64,000 bases of DNA, taken from the NCBI RefSeq assembly GCF_023509015.1, contig NZ_CP094975.1:2613501-2677500 (forward strand). The letters run 5' to 3'. The notes beneath the pieces are model-generated. The model worked only from the letters and a program-made list of their open reading frames with translations. It made no database searches and was not told where the DNA came from. The stretch's first letter is position 1; each line of letters opens with the position of its first letter. The position numbers and the translations under genes were made by a program. Of this stretch, positions 52,665-61,526 are shown in pieces. The stretch is from Pseudomonas abieticivorans. GTDB lineage: Bacteria; Pseudomonadota; Gammaproteobacteria; Pseudomonadales; Pseudomonadaceae.

Positions 52665-52774
52665 AACAGACCCCAGGAAAAAATAGTTGTGATTTAAACG
52701 ATTCAGCGTATTAAATAGTTATAAGAGAACTACTCATAGTGAGTTTTTTTCATATACATATAACCGGGCGGCAT

Positions 52775-53674
52775 ATGAGCGAAAATTCTGTAGTGATTCT
52801 CGATGGCGGCATGGGCCGCGAACTTCAGCGTCGCGGGGCGCCGTTTCGGCAGCCCGAGTGGTCGGCCCTGGCGTTGACCGAGGCACCACAGCACGTTCAG
52901 GCCGTGCACGCGGCCTATATCGAAAGCGGTGCCAACGTGATTACCACTAACAGTTACGCGGTGGTGCCGTTTCACATCGGCGAGGCTCTTTTCGCCACGC
53001 AAGGGCAGGCGTTGGCGGCGGTAGCCGGCACTTTGGCGCGCAAGGCGGCTGATGCGGCCCAGGGCACGGTGCAGGTGGCGGGTTCACTGCCACCGCTGTT
53101 TGGTTCCTACCGCCCCGACCTGTTTGAAGCGGCGCGCGTGGGTGAAATCCTTCAGCCGTTGGTCAATGGCCTGGCCGAGCATGTGGACCTGTGGTTGGCG
53201 GAGACGCAAAGCTCGATTGCCGAAGCCCAAGCCATTCGCGCAGGGCTGCCGCAGGACGGCAAGCCGTTCTGGCTGTCGTTCACCCTTCAAGATGAAGACA
53301 CCGATGAAGTGCCGCGCCTGCGTTCGGGCGAACCGGTTGCTGAAGCGGCGCAAGCGGCTGCAGCGCTGGGCGTGGCCACACTGCTGTTCAACTGCAGCCA
53401 GCCGGAAGTGATCGGCGCGGCCATCGACGCTGCCAAAGCCACGTTCGAGCGCCTGGGTGTGGATATCAAGATCGGTGCCTATGCCAACGCCTTCCCGCCG
53501 CAACCCAAGGATGCCAAGGCCAACGATGGCCTCGACGAGTTGCGTGATGACCTCGACCCGCCGGGCTACCTGCATTGGGCGAGCAACTGGCGCCAACGCG
53601 GCGCCAGCCATTTGGGCGGTTGCTGCGGTATTGGCCCGGAACACATTGCCGTGTTGGCCGGGCAGTTGAAATAA
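52775..53674 (+). CDS. Homocysteine S-methyltransferase family protein
   Basis: The 299-residue protein has the Zn-site cysteines of the family: Cys in FNCSQPEV and the terminal pair GGCCGIGPEHI. The barrel start is VVILDGGMGRELQRRG. Relatives (MmuM) move a methyl group from S-methylmethionine to homocysteine, giving two methionines. The ATG at 52775 gives MSENSVV and suits the family N-terminus; an earlier in-frame start at 52739 falls in the A/T-rich promoter region. It is divergent from the ABC transporter genes. Confidence 0.9.
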   Translation: MSENSVVILDGGMGRELQRRGAPFRQPEWSALALTEAPQHVQAVHAAYIESGANVITTNSYAVVPFHIGEALFATQGQALAAVAGTLARKAADAAQGTVQVAGSLPPLFGSYRPDLFEAARVGEILQPLVNGLAEHVDLWLAETQSSIAEAQAIRAGLPQDGKPFWLSFTLQDEDTDEVPRLRSGEPVAEAAQAAAALGVATLLFNCSQPEVIGAAIDAAKATFERLGVDIKIGAYANAFPPQPKDAKANDGLDELRDDLDPPGYLHWASNWRQRGASHLGGCCGIGPEHIAVLAGQLK

Positions 53675-53675
53675 C

Positions 53676-54347
53676 TTACGCCTGACGCAGTTCGGCCAGG
53701 GTTTTGACCTGGCCGCTGGGGGCCTGGTTGTCTTCTGCCAGCCAGGCCTCGAAGGCCTGGGCGATGGCCGGCCATTCCTGGTCGGTGATCGAATACCAGG
53801 CGGTATCGCGATTCTTGCCTTTTACCACCATGTGCTGGCGGAAGATGCCTTCGAAACTGAAGCCAAAACGCAGCGCCGCCGATTTGGAGCGGGCGTTGTC
53901 GTTGTTGCACTTCCACTCCAGCCGTCGGTAACCCTGGTCGAACGCCAGCTTGCCCAGCAGGTAAATGGCCTCGGTGCCCTTGGGCGTGCGCTGCATGGCG
54001 GCGCTGAAGGCCACGTGGCCGATCTCGATACGCCCGTGCTCCGGCACGATGGACATCAGGCTGAGGATGCCTTGCGCTTGGCCGGTGTCCTTGTCGATCA
54101 CGCAAAAGCCCATCGGGTCATTGCTGATGGCATAGGTGTCGAGCCAGATGTCGAAGGGCTCGCGCTCGGTGAAGGGCCCGTAAGGCAGGTAATCCCAGAG
54201 CTTCTGGTCGCGCAGTTCGCCTTGCAGTACTTCCCACAGGTCGGCGCCATGGCGGCGCGGGTCGAGTTTTTCCAGGCGCATGTAACGCCCTTCCAAGGTT
54301 TTTGCCACCGGGTGTACGGCAGGTTTCCAGTGTAATTCGGTCGTCAT
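53676..54347 (-). CDS. GNAT N-acetyltransferase (RimJ/RimL type)
   Basis: A 223-residue GNAT-fold acetyltransferase. It has a characteristic N-terminal VAKTLEGRYMRLEKLDPRRH and the acetyl-CoA site region TPKGTEAIYLLGKLAFDQGY, followed by RLEWKCNNDNARSKSAALRFG. It may modify a ribosomal protein or a small amine. It follows another GNAT gene and the PaiB-like gene in one unit. The start at 54347 (MTTELHW) is chosen; upstream in-frame sequence overlaps the preceding GNAT gene. Confidence 0.88.
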   Translation of the reverse strand: MTTELHWKPAVHPVAKTLEGRYMRLEKLDPRRHGADLWEVLQGELRDQKLWDYLPYGPFTEREPFDIWLDTYAISNDPMGFCVIDKDTGQAQGILSLMSIVPEHGRIEIGHVAFSAAMQRTPKGTEAIYLLGKLAFDQGYRRLEWKCNNDNARSKSAALRFGFSFEGIFRQHMVVKGKNRDTAWYSITDQEWPAIAQAFEAWLAEDNQAPSGQVKTLAELRQA

Positions 54348-54355
54348 GGGGGTTC

Positions 54356-54802
54356 CTAAAGAGCCTGGCGAAATTGAATGAAGCCGGGTCGTTCGGCAAT
54401 ACGCTCGTATAGCAGGATAGCGGTCGCATTGGTTTCGTGGGTGAGCCAATGCACTTTGACGCAATCGTTTTCGCGAGCGGTCGCGTACACATGTTCGATC
54501 AACTGGCGGCCGATGCCTTTGCCGCGCTGGCCGTCGGCCACGATCAAATCCTGCAAGTAACAGGAGTTCTCCACCGTCCAGCATGAGCGGTGGTAGATAA
54601 AGTGGACCATGCCAATGGCCTTGCCGTTCTCCCAGGCCAGCGCCGCGTTGATCGGCTCTGCCGGGTCGAGCATGCGTTGCCAGGTGACGTCGCTCACCTG
54701 CTGCGGTATCTGGGTCTGGTAAAAGCGTTGATAGGCCTGCCACAACGGCAGCCAATGTTGGTGGTCGGCGCTGCTCACTGGGCGGATCTCGATAGCGGAC
54801 AT
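54356..54802 (-). CDS. GNAT N-acetyltransferase (Hpa3/SSAT-like)
   Basis: A 148-residue GNAT-fold protein with the A/B motif LQDLIVADGQRGKGIGRQLIEHVY and a following KVHWLTHETNATAILLYERI. This arrangement is closest to the polyamine and D-amino-acid acetyltransferases of the Hpa2/Hpa3 group. It is 8 bases upstream of the second GNAT gene and 10 bases downstream of the PaiB-like gene, so the three are almost certainly one operon. Confidence 0.85.
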   Translation of the reverse strand: MSAIEIRPVSSADHQHWLPLWQAYQRFYQTQIPQQVSDVTWQRMLDPAEPINAALAWENGKAIGMVHFIYHRSCWTVENSCYLQDLIVADGQRGKGIGRQLIEHVYATARENDCVKVHWLTHETNATAILLYERIAERPGFIQFRQAL

Positions 54803-54812
54803 GCTGGGCTCC

Positions 54813-55439
54813 TCAGGTGTTCATTAATTGAGCAAGTTGCCGATCTTGCGGGTCGTCGCTGGCGGCCAAGCCCTGGGCCACCCCCTGAACATCGGCCTGG
54901 CTGCGGTTCTGGCTAAGCTTGCGCTTGCCCTCCAGGCGGCTGATCGGCAGGGCGAAGCCGACAATGGCCTTGAGCATGCCGTCGATGTAGTCCGCCGGGG
55001 CATCGCTCACCGCCCAGGGTTTCGCCTGGCCGGCTTCGTGGCGGTCGGTCAGTTCGCTGACCAACGCTTTCAATCGCGCAGGCTCGCTGAATACTTCGGC
55101 CTGACCGTAGGCGTGCACCGCCAGGAAATTCCAGGTGGGCACCGCCTTGCCGTGTTCCGCCTTGCTGGGGTAGAAGCCCGGGCTGACGTAAGCGTCCGCG
55201 CCACTGAAGATCACCAGGGCTTGCGCGCCATCTGCCAGGTCTTGCCACTGCGGGTTGGCCCGCGCCAGATGGCCGTGCAAGGTGCCATGGGGGCCTTCGT
55301 CGGCATGCAGAAGCAGTGGGATATGGTTGGCCAGCAGGCCGTTAGCCCCCTGGGTCACCAGAATCGCCAGGCGCGTCTGCTCGATCTGCTGGTGCAGGCG
55401 GGCAAGGTCTTGGTCTTTAAATGCGCTAGGTATGTACAT
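54813..55439 (-). CDS. FMN-binding PaiB-like protein
   Basis: A 208-residue protein of the FMN-binding negative regulator family (PaiB, pyridoxamine-oxidase-like fold). It has the signature MYIPSAFKDQDLARLHQQIE at the N-terminus and the conserved VPTWNFLAVHAYG. In Bacillus, PaiB is encoded beside PaiA, a spermidine/spermine acetyltransferase. Here it is first in an operon with two GNAT enzymes, and divergent from a MocR-type regulator with a 90-base intergenic region. Confidence 0.88.
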   Translation of the reverse strand: MYIPSAFKDQDLARLHQQIEQTRLAILVTQGANGLLANHIPLLLHADEGPHGTLHGHLARANPQWQDLADGAQALVIFSGADAYVSPGFYPSKAEHGKAVPTWNFLAVHAYGQAEVFSEPARLKALVSELTDRHEAGQAKPWAVSDAPADYIDGMLKAIVGFALPISRLEGKRKLSQNRSQADVQGVAQGLAASDDPQDRQLAQLMNT

Positions 55440-55529
55440 ATCGATCTTCCGTCAGGGCTGTGTTAATCCTAGGCAGCGGATTGGACCTTTGTAAGATCCA
55501 TTAACAATCATTTTTATAGAGCCATTTGC

Positions 55530-57065
55530 ATGCAAGCCTTGTCGTTGCCCTTTGATCCGGCTGGCCTGGTGCTGGACCGCCGTCGTGGCTTGAGCCGCCA
55601 GCTTTACCAAGCGTTGCGCCAGCGGGTGCTGGAGGGGCAGTTGGGTGGTGGCACGCGCATGCCGGCCAGCCGCGATCTGGCCGCAGCCTTGGGTATTTCG
55701 CGCAATACGGTGATGCGTGCGTACGATCAGCTGTATGCCGAAGGCTTTATTGAAGGCCGTGTTGGCGACGGGACTTACGTTGCGCAACTGGCGCACATTG
55801 GCGGCCCTGCAAAAAAACTATCCACAAAACTGTCCACAGGGTTATCCCTGGGGTTATCAACAGGTTTATCCACAATTTCATCAGAAATCACTGGAGTTAC
55901 ATCCAGTAAAAAGGCTGAAACCCGTGCCTTGGAAAACCTTGAGACGCATCATTTGCCGCCTTTCAGGCAGGGTGCTCCACGCGCATTCCGGGTGGGCCTG
56001 CCGGCCATGGATCTGTTTCCATTTGAGGTGTGGGCCAAGCTTTACGGGGCTTTCTGGCGAAACCCGGACCTGGCCAGACTGGGCTACGGCGATCCGGCCG
56101 GCGAACCAAAATTACGCCAGTTGATAGCTGCTTACTTGCGCAGTTCGCGGGGGATGAATTGCACGGCTGAGCAAATAGTGATCACCAGTGGCGCACAGGA
56201 GGCCATAGGGCTTTGTGCACAGCTGCTGCTGGACGCTGGCGACCGCGTGGCAATCGAGAATCCGGGCTACCGCGCCGCTGCACATGCCTTTACCAATGCC
56301 GGTGCCACCTTGTGCGGCGTGCCTGTGGACAACGATGGCCTGGACTGCGCAGCATTGGCGCAAATGGCACCCTGCCGGATGGTCTACACCACCCCCGCGC
56401 ACCAGTACCCCACCGGCGTTACCCTGAGCCTGGCGCGGCGCCTGGCGTTGCTGGCGTGGGCCGAGCAGCACCAGAGCTGGATTATCGAAGACGACTACGA
56501 CAGCGAGTACCGCTACAGCGGCGCACCACTGGCGCCGTTGGCGGCACTGGATCGCCAGGGGCGCGTGCTGTATGTGGGCACGTTCGGCAAGGTGGCCTTC
56601 CCGGCGCTGCGCCTGGGCTACCTGGTTTTGCCTGCGGCGCTGGTGGAGCCGTTCGCGCGCCGGCGTAGTGTTTCGGTACGGCACTCGGAAATAGGCACCC
56701 AGGCGGTGATGGCCGAGTTTATTGCCAAGGGCCATTTCCAGCGGCACATTCGCCGTATGCGCCGCGCTGCCTTGAGCCGCCGGGATACCCTGCTCAAGCA
56801 TTGGCCCGTGGGTATCGCCGGTATAGGGCCGATGCCCGAAGTCGCGGCCGGGCTGCACTTGAGCGTGCCGGTCGAGAGCCTGGCGCGCGAGCAGCAATTG
56901 ATTCGGCTGGCAGAACAGGTGGATGTCGAAATCAATGGCTTGAGCAGTTACTGGCTTCCTGCTTCACCCGAGCCACACGCTGGCCTGGTGCTGGGTTTCG
57001 CGGCTGTGGATAGCTCTGCCATCGTTGCGGCGTTGGCCCGGCTGCGGGAGGTGTGGCGGAGTTGA
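55530..57065 (+). CDS. MocR-type regulator (GntR helix-turn-helix + aminotransferase domain)
   Basis: A 511-residue protein of the PdxR/MocR group. A GntR-type winged helix (about 10-80, LSRQLYQALRQRVLEGQLG) is joined by a long linker to an aspartate-aminotransferase-fold domain (about 125-505) with Lys354 as the PLP lysine (VGTFGKVAFP). MocR regulators usually control a divergent gene, here the PaiB operon. The linker is encoded by five 12-base DnaA-box-like repeats (residues 97-116: LSTK LSTG LSLG LSTG LSTI). It is rich in Ser, Thr, Leu and Gly. Confidence 0.92.
   Translation: MQALSLPFDPAGLVLDRRRGLSRQLYQALRQRVLEGQLGGGTRMPASRDLAAALGISRNTVMRAYDQLYAEGFIEGRVGDGTYVAQLAHIGGPAKKLSTKLSTGLSLGLSTGLSTISSEITGVTSSKKAETRALENLETHHLPPFRQGAPRAFRVGLPAMDLFPFEVWAKLYGAFWRNPDLARLGYGDPAGEPKLRQLIAAYLRSSRGMNCTAEQIVITSGAQEAIGLCAQLLLDAGDRVAIENPGYRAAAHAFTNAGATLCGVPVDNDGLDCAALAQMAPCRMVYTTPAHQYPTGVTLSLARRLALLAWAEQHQSWIIEDDYDSEYRYSGAPLAPLAALDRQGRVLYVGTFGKVAFPALRLGYLVLPAALVEPFARRRSVSVRHSEIGTQAVMAEFIAKGHFQRHIRRMRRAALSRRDTLLKHWPVGIAGIGPMPEVAAGLHLSVPVESLAREQQLIRLAEQVDVEINGLSSYWLPASPEPHAGLVLGFAAVDSSAIVAALARLREVWRS
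55818..55874 (+). repeat. Array of five DnaA-box-like nonamers at 12-bp spacing
   Basis: Nonamers start at 55818, 55830, 55842, 55854 and 55866: CTATCCACA, CTGTCCACA, TTATCCCTG, TTATCAACA and TTATCCACA. All are in the same orientation and are spaced by exactly 12 bases, about one helical turn. The last is the exact DnaA consensus and the others differ by one to three bases. The unit is also four codons long, and the array lies in the coding frame of the MocR-type gene. DnaA binding is inferred. Confidence 0.8.
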
Positions 57066-57108
57066 GGGGTTATACTGTGGCGCTTGAAAACTTCACGAGA
57101 CATCGTTC

Positions 57109-58296
57109 ATGAGCCTGACCCTTTCCGCGACGCCTGAGCGCAAGCTGGGTGCGCCGCTGGTAGCGTTCGCCCTGCTGCTGGCGGGCGGCTATTTCCTCTA
57201 TGCCAATGTTGGCTCGCGCCAAGTGTGGTTGCTGATCGTCGGCGCTGCTCTTGGCGTAACTCTGTACCACGCCTCGTTCGGCTTTACCTCGGCCTGGCGC
57301 GTGTTTATCCGCGAGCGTCGTGGCGCGGGCCTGCGTGCGCAGATGGTGATGCTGGCGTTGGCCGTGCTGCTGTTTTTCCCGGCCTTGGGCGCTGGCAGCC
57401 TGTTCGGCCAGCCGGTGGTTGGCCTGGTGGCCCCGGCGGGTGTATCAGTGATCTTCGGCGCGTTCATTTTTGGCATCGGCATGCAATTGGGCGGCGGCTG
57501 CGCTTCGGGCACGCTGTTCACCGTGGGTGGCGGCAACGCGCGAATGCTGGTGACGCTGCTATTTTTCATCTGTGGCTCGCTGATCGCCACCCATCACGTC
57601 GGCTGGTGGTTCTCGCTGCCTTCGCTGCCGCCCACTTCCATCGTGCAAAGCCTGGGCGTGATGCCTGCGCTGGTATTCAGCCTGGCGCTGTTTGCGGTCA
57701 TTGCCGCAGTGACCGTTCGCCTGGAAAAACAGCGCCACGGCAGCCTGATGCAGCCAGTGGGCAGTGCCCATTACGGCTTGGCGCGCTTGTTCCAAGGCCC
57801 ATGGCCATTGGTGTGGGGCGCGGTGGCGCTGGCGTTGCTGAACTTCGCCACCCTGGCCCTGGCAGGGCGCCCTTGGGGCATCACTTCGGCGTTCGCCTTG
57901 TGGGGTGCCAAGGTCGCCAGCGGCCTGGGTGTGGATGTCGCAAGCTGGGCCTTCTGGCAGAGCGCGGCAAATGCCAAGGCACTGGCCGCACCGGTGTGGC
58001 AAGACATTACCAGCGTGATGGACATCGGCATCGTGCTGGGCGCGTTGATGGCGTCGGGGCTGGCCGGGCATTTCGCGCCCAGCCTGAAAATCCCACCCCG
58101 TTCGCTGGTGGCCGCGGTGATTGGCGGCCTGTTGTTGGGCTACGGTTCGCGCCTGGCATATGGCTGCAACATTGGCGCGTACTTCAGCGGCATCGCCTCG
58201 GGTAGCATCCACGGTTGGTTGTGGCTGGTGGCGGCATTTATCGGCAATGGTGTGGGCGTTCGGTTGCGGCCGATGTTTTTCGCCGGCGAGCGCTGA
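57109..58296 (+). CDS. YeeE/YedE (TsuA-like) transporter
   Basis: A 395-residue membrane protein with about ten predicted helices in two repeats. The cysteine-containing loops GGGCASGTLFTVGGG and SRLAYGCNIGAYF are typical of YeeE/YedE proteins, which include the thiosulfate transporter TsuA. The substrate here cannot be told from sequence; sulfur compounds are the first guess. The gene follows the MocR-type gene after 43 bases and ends 8 bases before the convergent deacetylase gene. Confidence 0.88.
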   Translation: MSLTLSATPERKLGAPLVAFALLLAGGYFLYANVGSRQVWLLIVGAALGVTLYHASFGFTSAWRVFIRERRGAGLRAQMVMLALAVLLFFPALGAGSLFGQPVVGLVAPAGVSVIFGAFIFGIGMQLGGGCASGTLFTVGGGNARMLVTLLFFICGSLIATHHVGWWFSLPSLPPTSIVQSLGVMPALVFSLALFAVIAAVTVRLEKQRHGSLMQPVGSAHYGLARLFQGPWPLVWGAVALALLNFATLALAGRPWGITSAFALWGAKVASGLGVDVASWAFWQSAANAKALAAPVWQDITSVMDIGIVLGALMASGLAGHFAPSLKIPPRSLVAAVIGGLLLGYGSRLAYGCNIGAYFSGIASGSIHGWLWLVAAFIGNGVGVRLRPMFFAGER

Positions 58297-58304
58297 ACAC
58301 CCTG

Positions 58305-59336
58305 CTACAGGGCGCTTTCAAAACCTTCCAGCACGTTGACCGCGTTGATGCCGATTTCTTCCACCGCGTAACCGCCTTCCATCACGAACAGCGTGGGTTT
58401 GCCGAGGGCGGCGATGCGCTTGCCCATGGCCAGGTAGTCCGGGCTGTCGAGCTTGAATTGCGAGATCGGGTCATTCTTGAAAGTGTCCACGCCCAACGAT
58501 ACGACAATGATGTCGGCGGCGTAGTCATCGATGCGCTGGCAGGATTGCTCTAGGGCGGCGCTCCATACGTCCCAGGCGCTGCCCGAGGCCAATGGGTAGT
58601 TGACGTTGAAACCTTCGCCTGCGCCCTCGCCGGTCTCGTCGGCATAGCCCAGGAAGAACGGAAATTCGAATTCGGGGTGGCCGTGGATCGAGGCGAACAA
58701 CACGTCGCTGCGCTCGTAGAAAATCGCCTGGGTGCCGTTGCCGTGGTGGTAGTCCACGTCCAGGATCGCCACGCGTTGCTTGCCCGAATCCAGGAAGGCC
58801 TGCGCGGCGATGGCGGCGTTGTTCAGGTAGCAGTAACCGCCCATCACGTCGCTGGCGGCGTGGTGCCCCGGTGGGCGGCACAGGGCGAATGCGCTGTAGG
58901 CGCCGGCCTGCATCTCGGCTTGGGCGGTCAATGCAACCTGGGCGGCGCTGTAGGCGGCCTGCCAGGTACCGGCGGTGATCGGTGCGCCACCATCAAAGCT
59001 GTAGTAGCCCAGTTCGCCCAGTAGGGTTTGCGGCTTGATTGCACGCAGGGTACGGGCGGGCCAGGTGAAGGGCATCATGTCTTCGCTATTGCCCATCTCG
59101 GCCCAGCGTTGCCAGGCGCCCTGGAAGAAATTCAGGTAGTCGTTGCTGTGAATACGCTCGATCGGCCCGCGGCCGTAGTCCCGGGGCGCCTGTACTGGGC
59201 CCAGTTCGCGATCCTTGACCCGCTGCAACACGTGGTCGGCGCGCGACGGCATTTCGAAGCAGGGCATCAATTTCCCGTCGATCAGCTCGCAGCGGCCATG
59301 ATGCAGGTGATGGTCATCCGAATAGATCGTCAGCAT
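58305..59336 (-). CDS. Histone-deacetylase-superfamily enzyme, acetylpolyamine amidohydrolase type
   Basis: A 343-residue zinc hydrolase. The active-site features are present: the His pair in CRPPGHHA, the zinc ligands in DVDYHHGNGTQ and the Asp ligand in SLGVDTFKND. The length and the N-terminal IYSDDHHLHHG match acetylpolyamine amidohydrolases of pseudomonads, which remove acetyl from acetylputrescine and acetylcadaverine. It lies 3.5 kb from the PaiB/GNAT acetyltransferase operon, so acetylation and deacetylation of polyamines may both be encoded in this region. Confidence 0.88.
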   Translation of the reverse strand: MLTIYSDDHHLHHGRCELIDGKLMPCFEMPSRADHVLQRVKDRELGPVQAPRDYGRGPIERIHSNDYLNFFQGAWQRWAEMGNSEDMMPFTWPARTLRAIKPQTLLGELGYYSFDGGAPITAGTWQAAYSAAQVALTAQAEMQAGAYSAFALCRPPGHHAASDVMGGYCYLNNAAIAAQAFLDSGKQRVAILDVDYHHGNGTQAIFYERSDVLFASIHGHPEFEFPFFLGYADETGEGAGEGFNVNYPLASGSAWDVWSAALEQSCQRIDDYAADIIVVSLGVDTFKNDPISQFKLDSPDYLAMGKRIAALGKPTLFVMEGGYAVEEIGINAVNVLEGFESAL

Positions 59337-59480
59337 TTTCTTGTTCTCCGAGGGCTAGTACACGCCGCTATTCTTGATGCGAGAGAGCCCCCGAGTGAAC
59401 GTCAGGAATGGCCAAAAGGGGATCGATATGGCCAGGGCGCATGTCCGTATTTCGCCCTTTTTTAAACCGTTATGCACTGT

Positions 59481-60473
59481 TCAAGTGCGGAAGTGGCTTG
59501 GGGCGACGCCGCTCCAACGGACAAATGCGTGGCGGAAACTGGCGGTTTCACTGAAGCCCAATTCCTCGGCGATTCGGTAAACCGGCAGTTCATCATTATT
59601 GAGCAACTGCTTGGCGCGTTCAAAGCGCAGTTCGTCCAGCAGGTCTTGGTAGCTGCTGCCCAGCTCCTGCAAGTGCCTGCGCAAGGTGCGCGCCGAGCAC
59701 TTCATTTGTCGGGCCAGGCCCTCCAGGCCGGGGGCGGCGTTCAGTTGCGCGGCCAGCAGTTGGCGGATGCGCCCCAGCCAGGCTTGGCGGCCAGTGTATT
59801 CAGTGTTTTCCCGCCGGCAACGCTCGGCCATGGCCCGATGAGTCACGGGGTCGGCGAGGGGCGAAGCGTGTGCCAACCAGCTTTTCGAGAAGGCAAAGCC
59901 ATGCCCGATGGCGTTGAATTCAACCGGGCATTCAAAGCTTGGGGTGTAGTCGGCCTGATGCTTGGGGGCTGGATGGGCAAAGCGCACACCTTCCAATTGC
60001 AACGGCCTCCCGAGAATGTCGTCACAAATCACCTTCATCGACATCAGGCACAGCTCGGCATTGAACACGGCAAGTGACGGGCTATCGTTGTAGTCGTTGG
60101 CGGTCAGCCAGATCAGCTCGCCGTGCTCTTCCAGGCGCAGGTCGAAAAGTGTTCCCAGCAGTGCCGGGTATTGCAGGGCCAGGCGCAAAGCGTCACCTAA
60201 GGTGGCACTCGAGAGCAGGGCGTAGCCAAGCATGCCATAGGCCGAAACGTGCATGCGCTTGCCCAGTTCCAGGCCGATTTCCGGGCGCAACGCCACGGCA
60301 TTGGCACACACCTGCATTTCCTGGCTGGTGGTGATGCGTGGGTCGGAACGCTCAAGGTCTGCGGGGCTGATGCCGCTGCCGGCCAGCAACGCCGCGCTGG
60401 AAAGGCCTTCGGCCTTGAAGGTATTCAACACCAGGGACACGGCGTTGAGGGTAGTGAGGTGCGAGTGGAGCAT
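59481..60473 (-). CDS. AraC-family regulator
   Basis: A 330-residue AraC-type regulator with an arabinose-binding-type ligand domain (about 15-200, including DLERSDPRITTSQEMQVCA). The C-terminal double helix-turn-helix (about 225-325) contains MKCSARTLRRHLQELGSSYQ and ELGFSETASFRHAFVRWSGV. The ATG at 60473 (MLHSHLTT) is preferred to a TTG at 60500. It is at the end of the symporter-racemase-asparaginase unit and may control it; the ligand could be the amino acid that is imported. Confidence 0.87.
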   Translation of the reverse strand: MLHSHLTTLNAVSLVLNTFKAEGLSSAALLAGSGISPADLERSDPRITTSQEMQVCANAVALRPEIGLELGKRMHVSAYGMLGYALLSSATLGDALRLALQYPALLGTLFDLRLEEHGELIWLTANDYNDSPSLAVFNAELCLMSMKVICDDILGRPLQLEGVRFAHPAPKHQADYTPSFECPVEFNAIGHGFAFSKSWLAHASPLADPVTHRAMAERCRRENTEYTGRQAWLGRIRQLLAAQLNAAPGLEGLARQMKCSARTLRRHLQELGSSYQDLLDELRFERAKQLLNNDELPVYRIAEELGFSETASFRHAFVRWSGVAPSHFRT

Positions 60474-60521
60474 GCTCGGTATCCGCTGAGATAACGGCAA
60501 ATACCGAGCAAGGTTTATGCC

Positions 60522-61526
60522 CTAGAGCAGCTCACCGCATAGATCAAGTTCCACCAGGCGGCGAATCTCGTCCACGGGCAGGCCTGCGCCCAGCAATGCA
60601 TGCAGTTTGCCGAAAGCGGCTTCACGGGTCATGCCGCCGCCAGACAACACGCCCACTTCACGCAGGCGGCTGCCGGCTTCGTAGATATCCAGCTCCACGC
60701 CACCTTCGTGGCATTGGGTGACGGCGACCACCACAATGCCGCGCTCGTGGGCGCTGCGCAGGGCGTCGAGGAACTGGGCATTGTCGCAAGGGCCAGTGCC
60801 GCTGCCAAAGCATTCGAGGATCAGCGCCTGGGTACCGCTGGCCAACACGGCCTGCAAAGGCTGGGCGCCAAAGCCTGGGAACAACGGCAGCACCGTAACA
60901 TTGGCCGGCTGCTTGGCAGTGCGATAGCCAAGGGCTTGGGGCAGCGCGCCAACCGGTGTGCCGCCGCCGAAGCGCTGCAGGTTAGCGAACGGGTTGCGCC
61001 CGTAGCTGCGCACCTTGGCGCAGCGGGTAGGGGTCAGCAGTTCGCCGTGAAAGTACAGGCGCACGCCTGGCGCCATGCCCAAGCCCAGGGCGATCAGCGC
61101 GCCGTTGAGATTTTCCCAGGCATCGCTGTCGGCTACACCGGCCGGCAGCATGGAGCCGGTGAACAGCACAGGCGCCGGTAGGCCCAGTAACTGGAAGCTC
61201 ATCGCCGCAGCGCTGTAGGCCAGGGTATCGGTGCCATGCAACACCAGCACGGCGTCGCAGCCGTCGACGTCCACGGCTTCGATGATCGCTTCACGCAACT
61301 GCTGCCAGTAGCCCGGTGTCATGTTGGCGCTGTCGATCAGCGGCTGCATTTCGCGAAATGACCAGGCCGGTACGACCAAGTCGGGCACATGGGCCAGTTG
61401 CTCGCTCATCCGCGCTTCAAAACCGGAAGCCGGGGCCAGGCCGTTGGCGCTGGCTTGCATGCCGATGGTGCCGCCGGTATAGATGACCCGGACATGCTGT
61501 GCGGGGTGTGCAGTGACTGGGTTCAT
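60522..61526 (-). CDS. Asparaginase family protein (type I)
   Basis: A 334-residue enzyme that hydrolyses L-asparagine to aspartate and ammonia. The two threonine nucleophile regions are present: VIYTGGTIGMQ near residue 15 and LVLHGTDTLAYSAAAM near residue 100. No signal peptide is seen, so it is cytoplasmic. It ends 48 bases before the AraC gene and its 5' end overlaps the racemase gene by 4 bases. Confidence 0.9.
   Translation of the reverse strand: MNPVTAHPAQHVRVIYTGGTIGMQASANGLAPASGFEARMSEQLAHVPDLVVPAWSFREMQPLIDSANMTPGYWQQLREAIIEAVDVDGCDAVLVLHGTDTLAYSAAAMSFQLLGLPAPVLFTGSMLPAGVADSDAWENLNGALIALGLGMAPGVRLYFHGELLTPTRCAKVRSYGRNPFANLQRFGGGTPVGALPQALGYRTAKQPANVTVLPLFPGFGAQPLQAVLASGTQALILECFGSGTGPCDNAQFLDALRSAHERGIVVVAVTQCHEGGVELDIYEAGSRLREVGVLSGGGMTREAAFGKLHALLGAGLPVDEIRRLVELDLCGELL

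Noticed and set aside
53676..54755. Longer 359-codon reading of the GNAT gene
   Set aside because: The extra N-terminal part overlaps the preceding GNAT gene in another frame and has no GNAT similarity.
55818..55874. The 12-bp repeats as a CRISPR array or mobile element
   Set aside because: Units are 12 bases with no spacers, are in the coding frame, and have no cas or transposase gene nearby.
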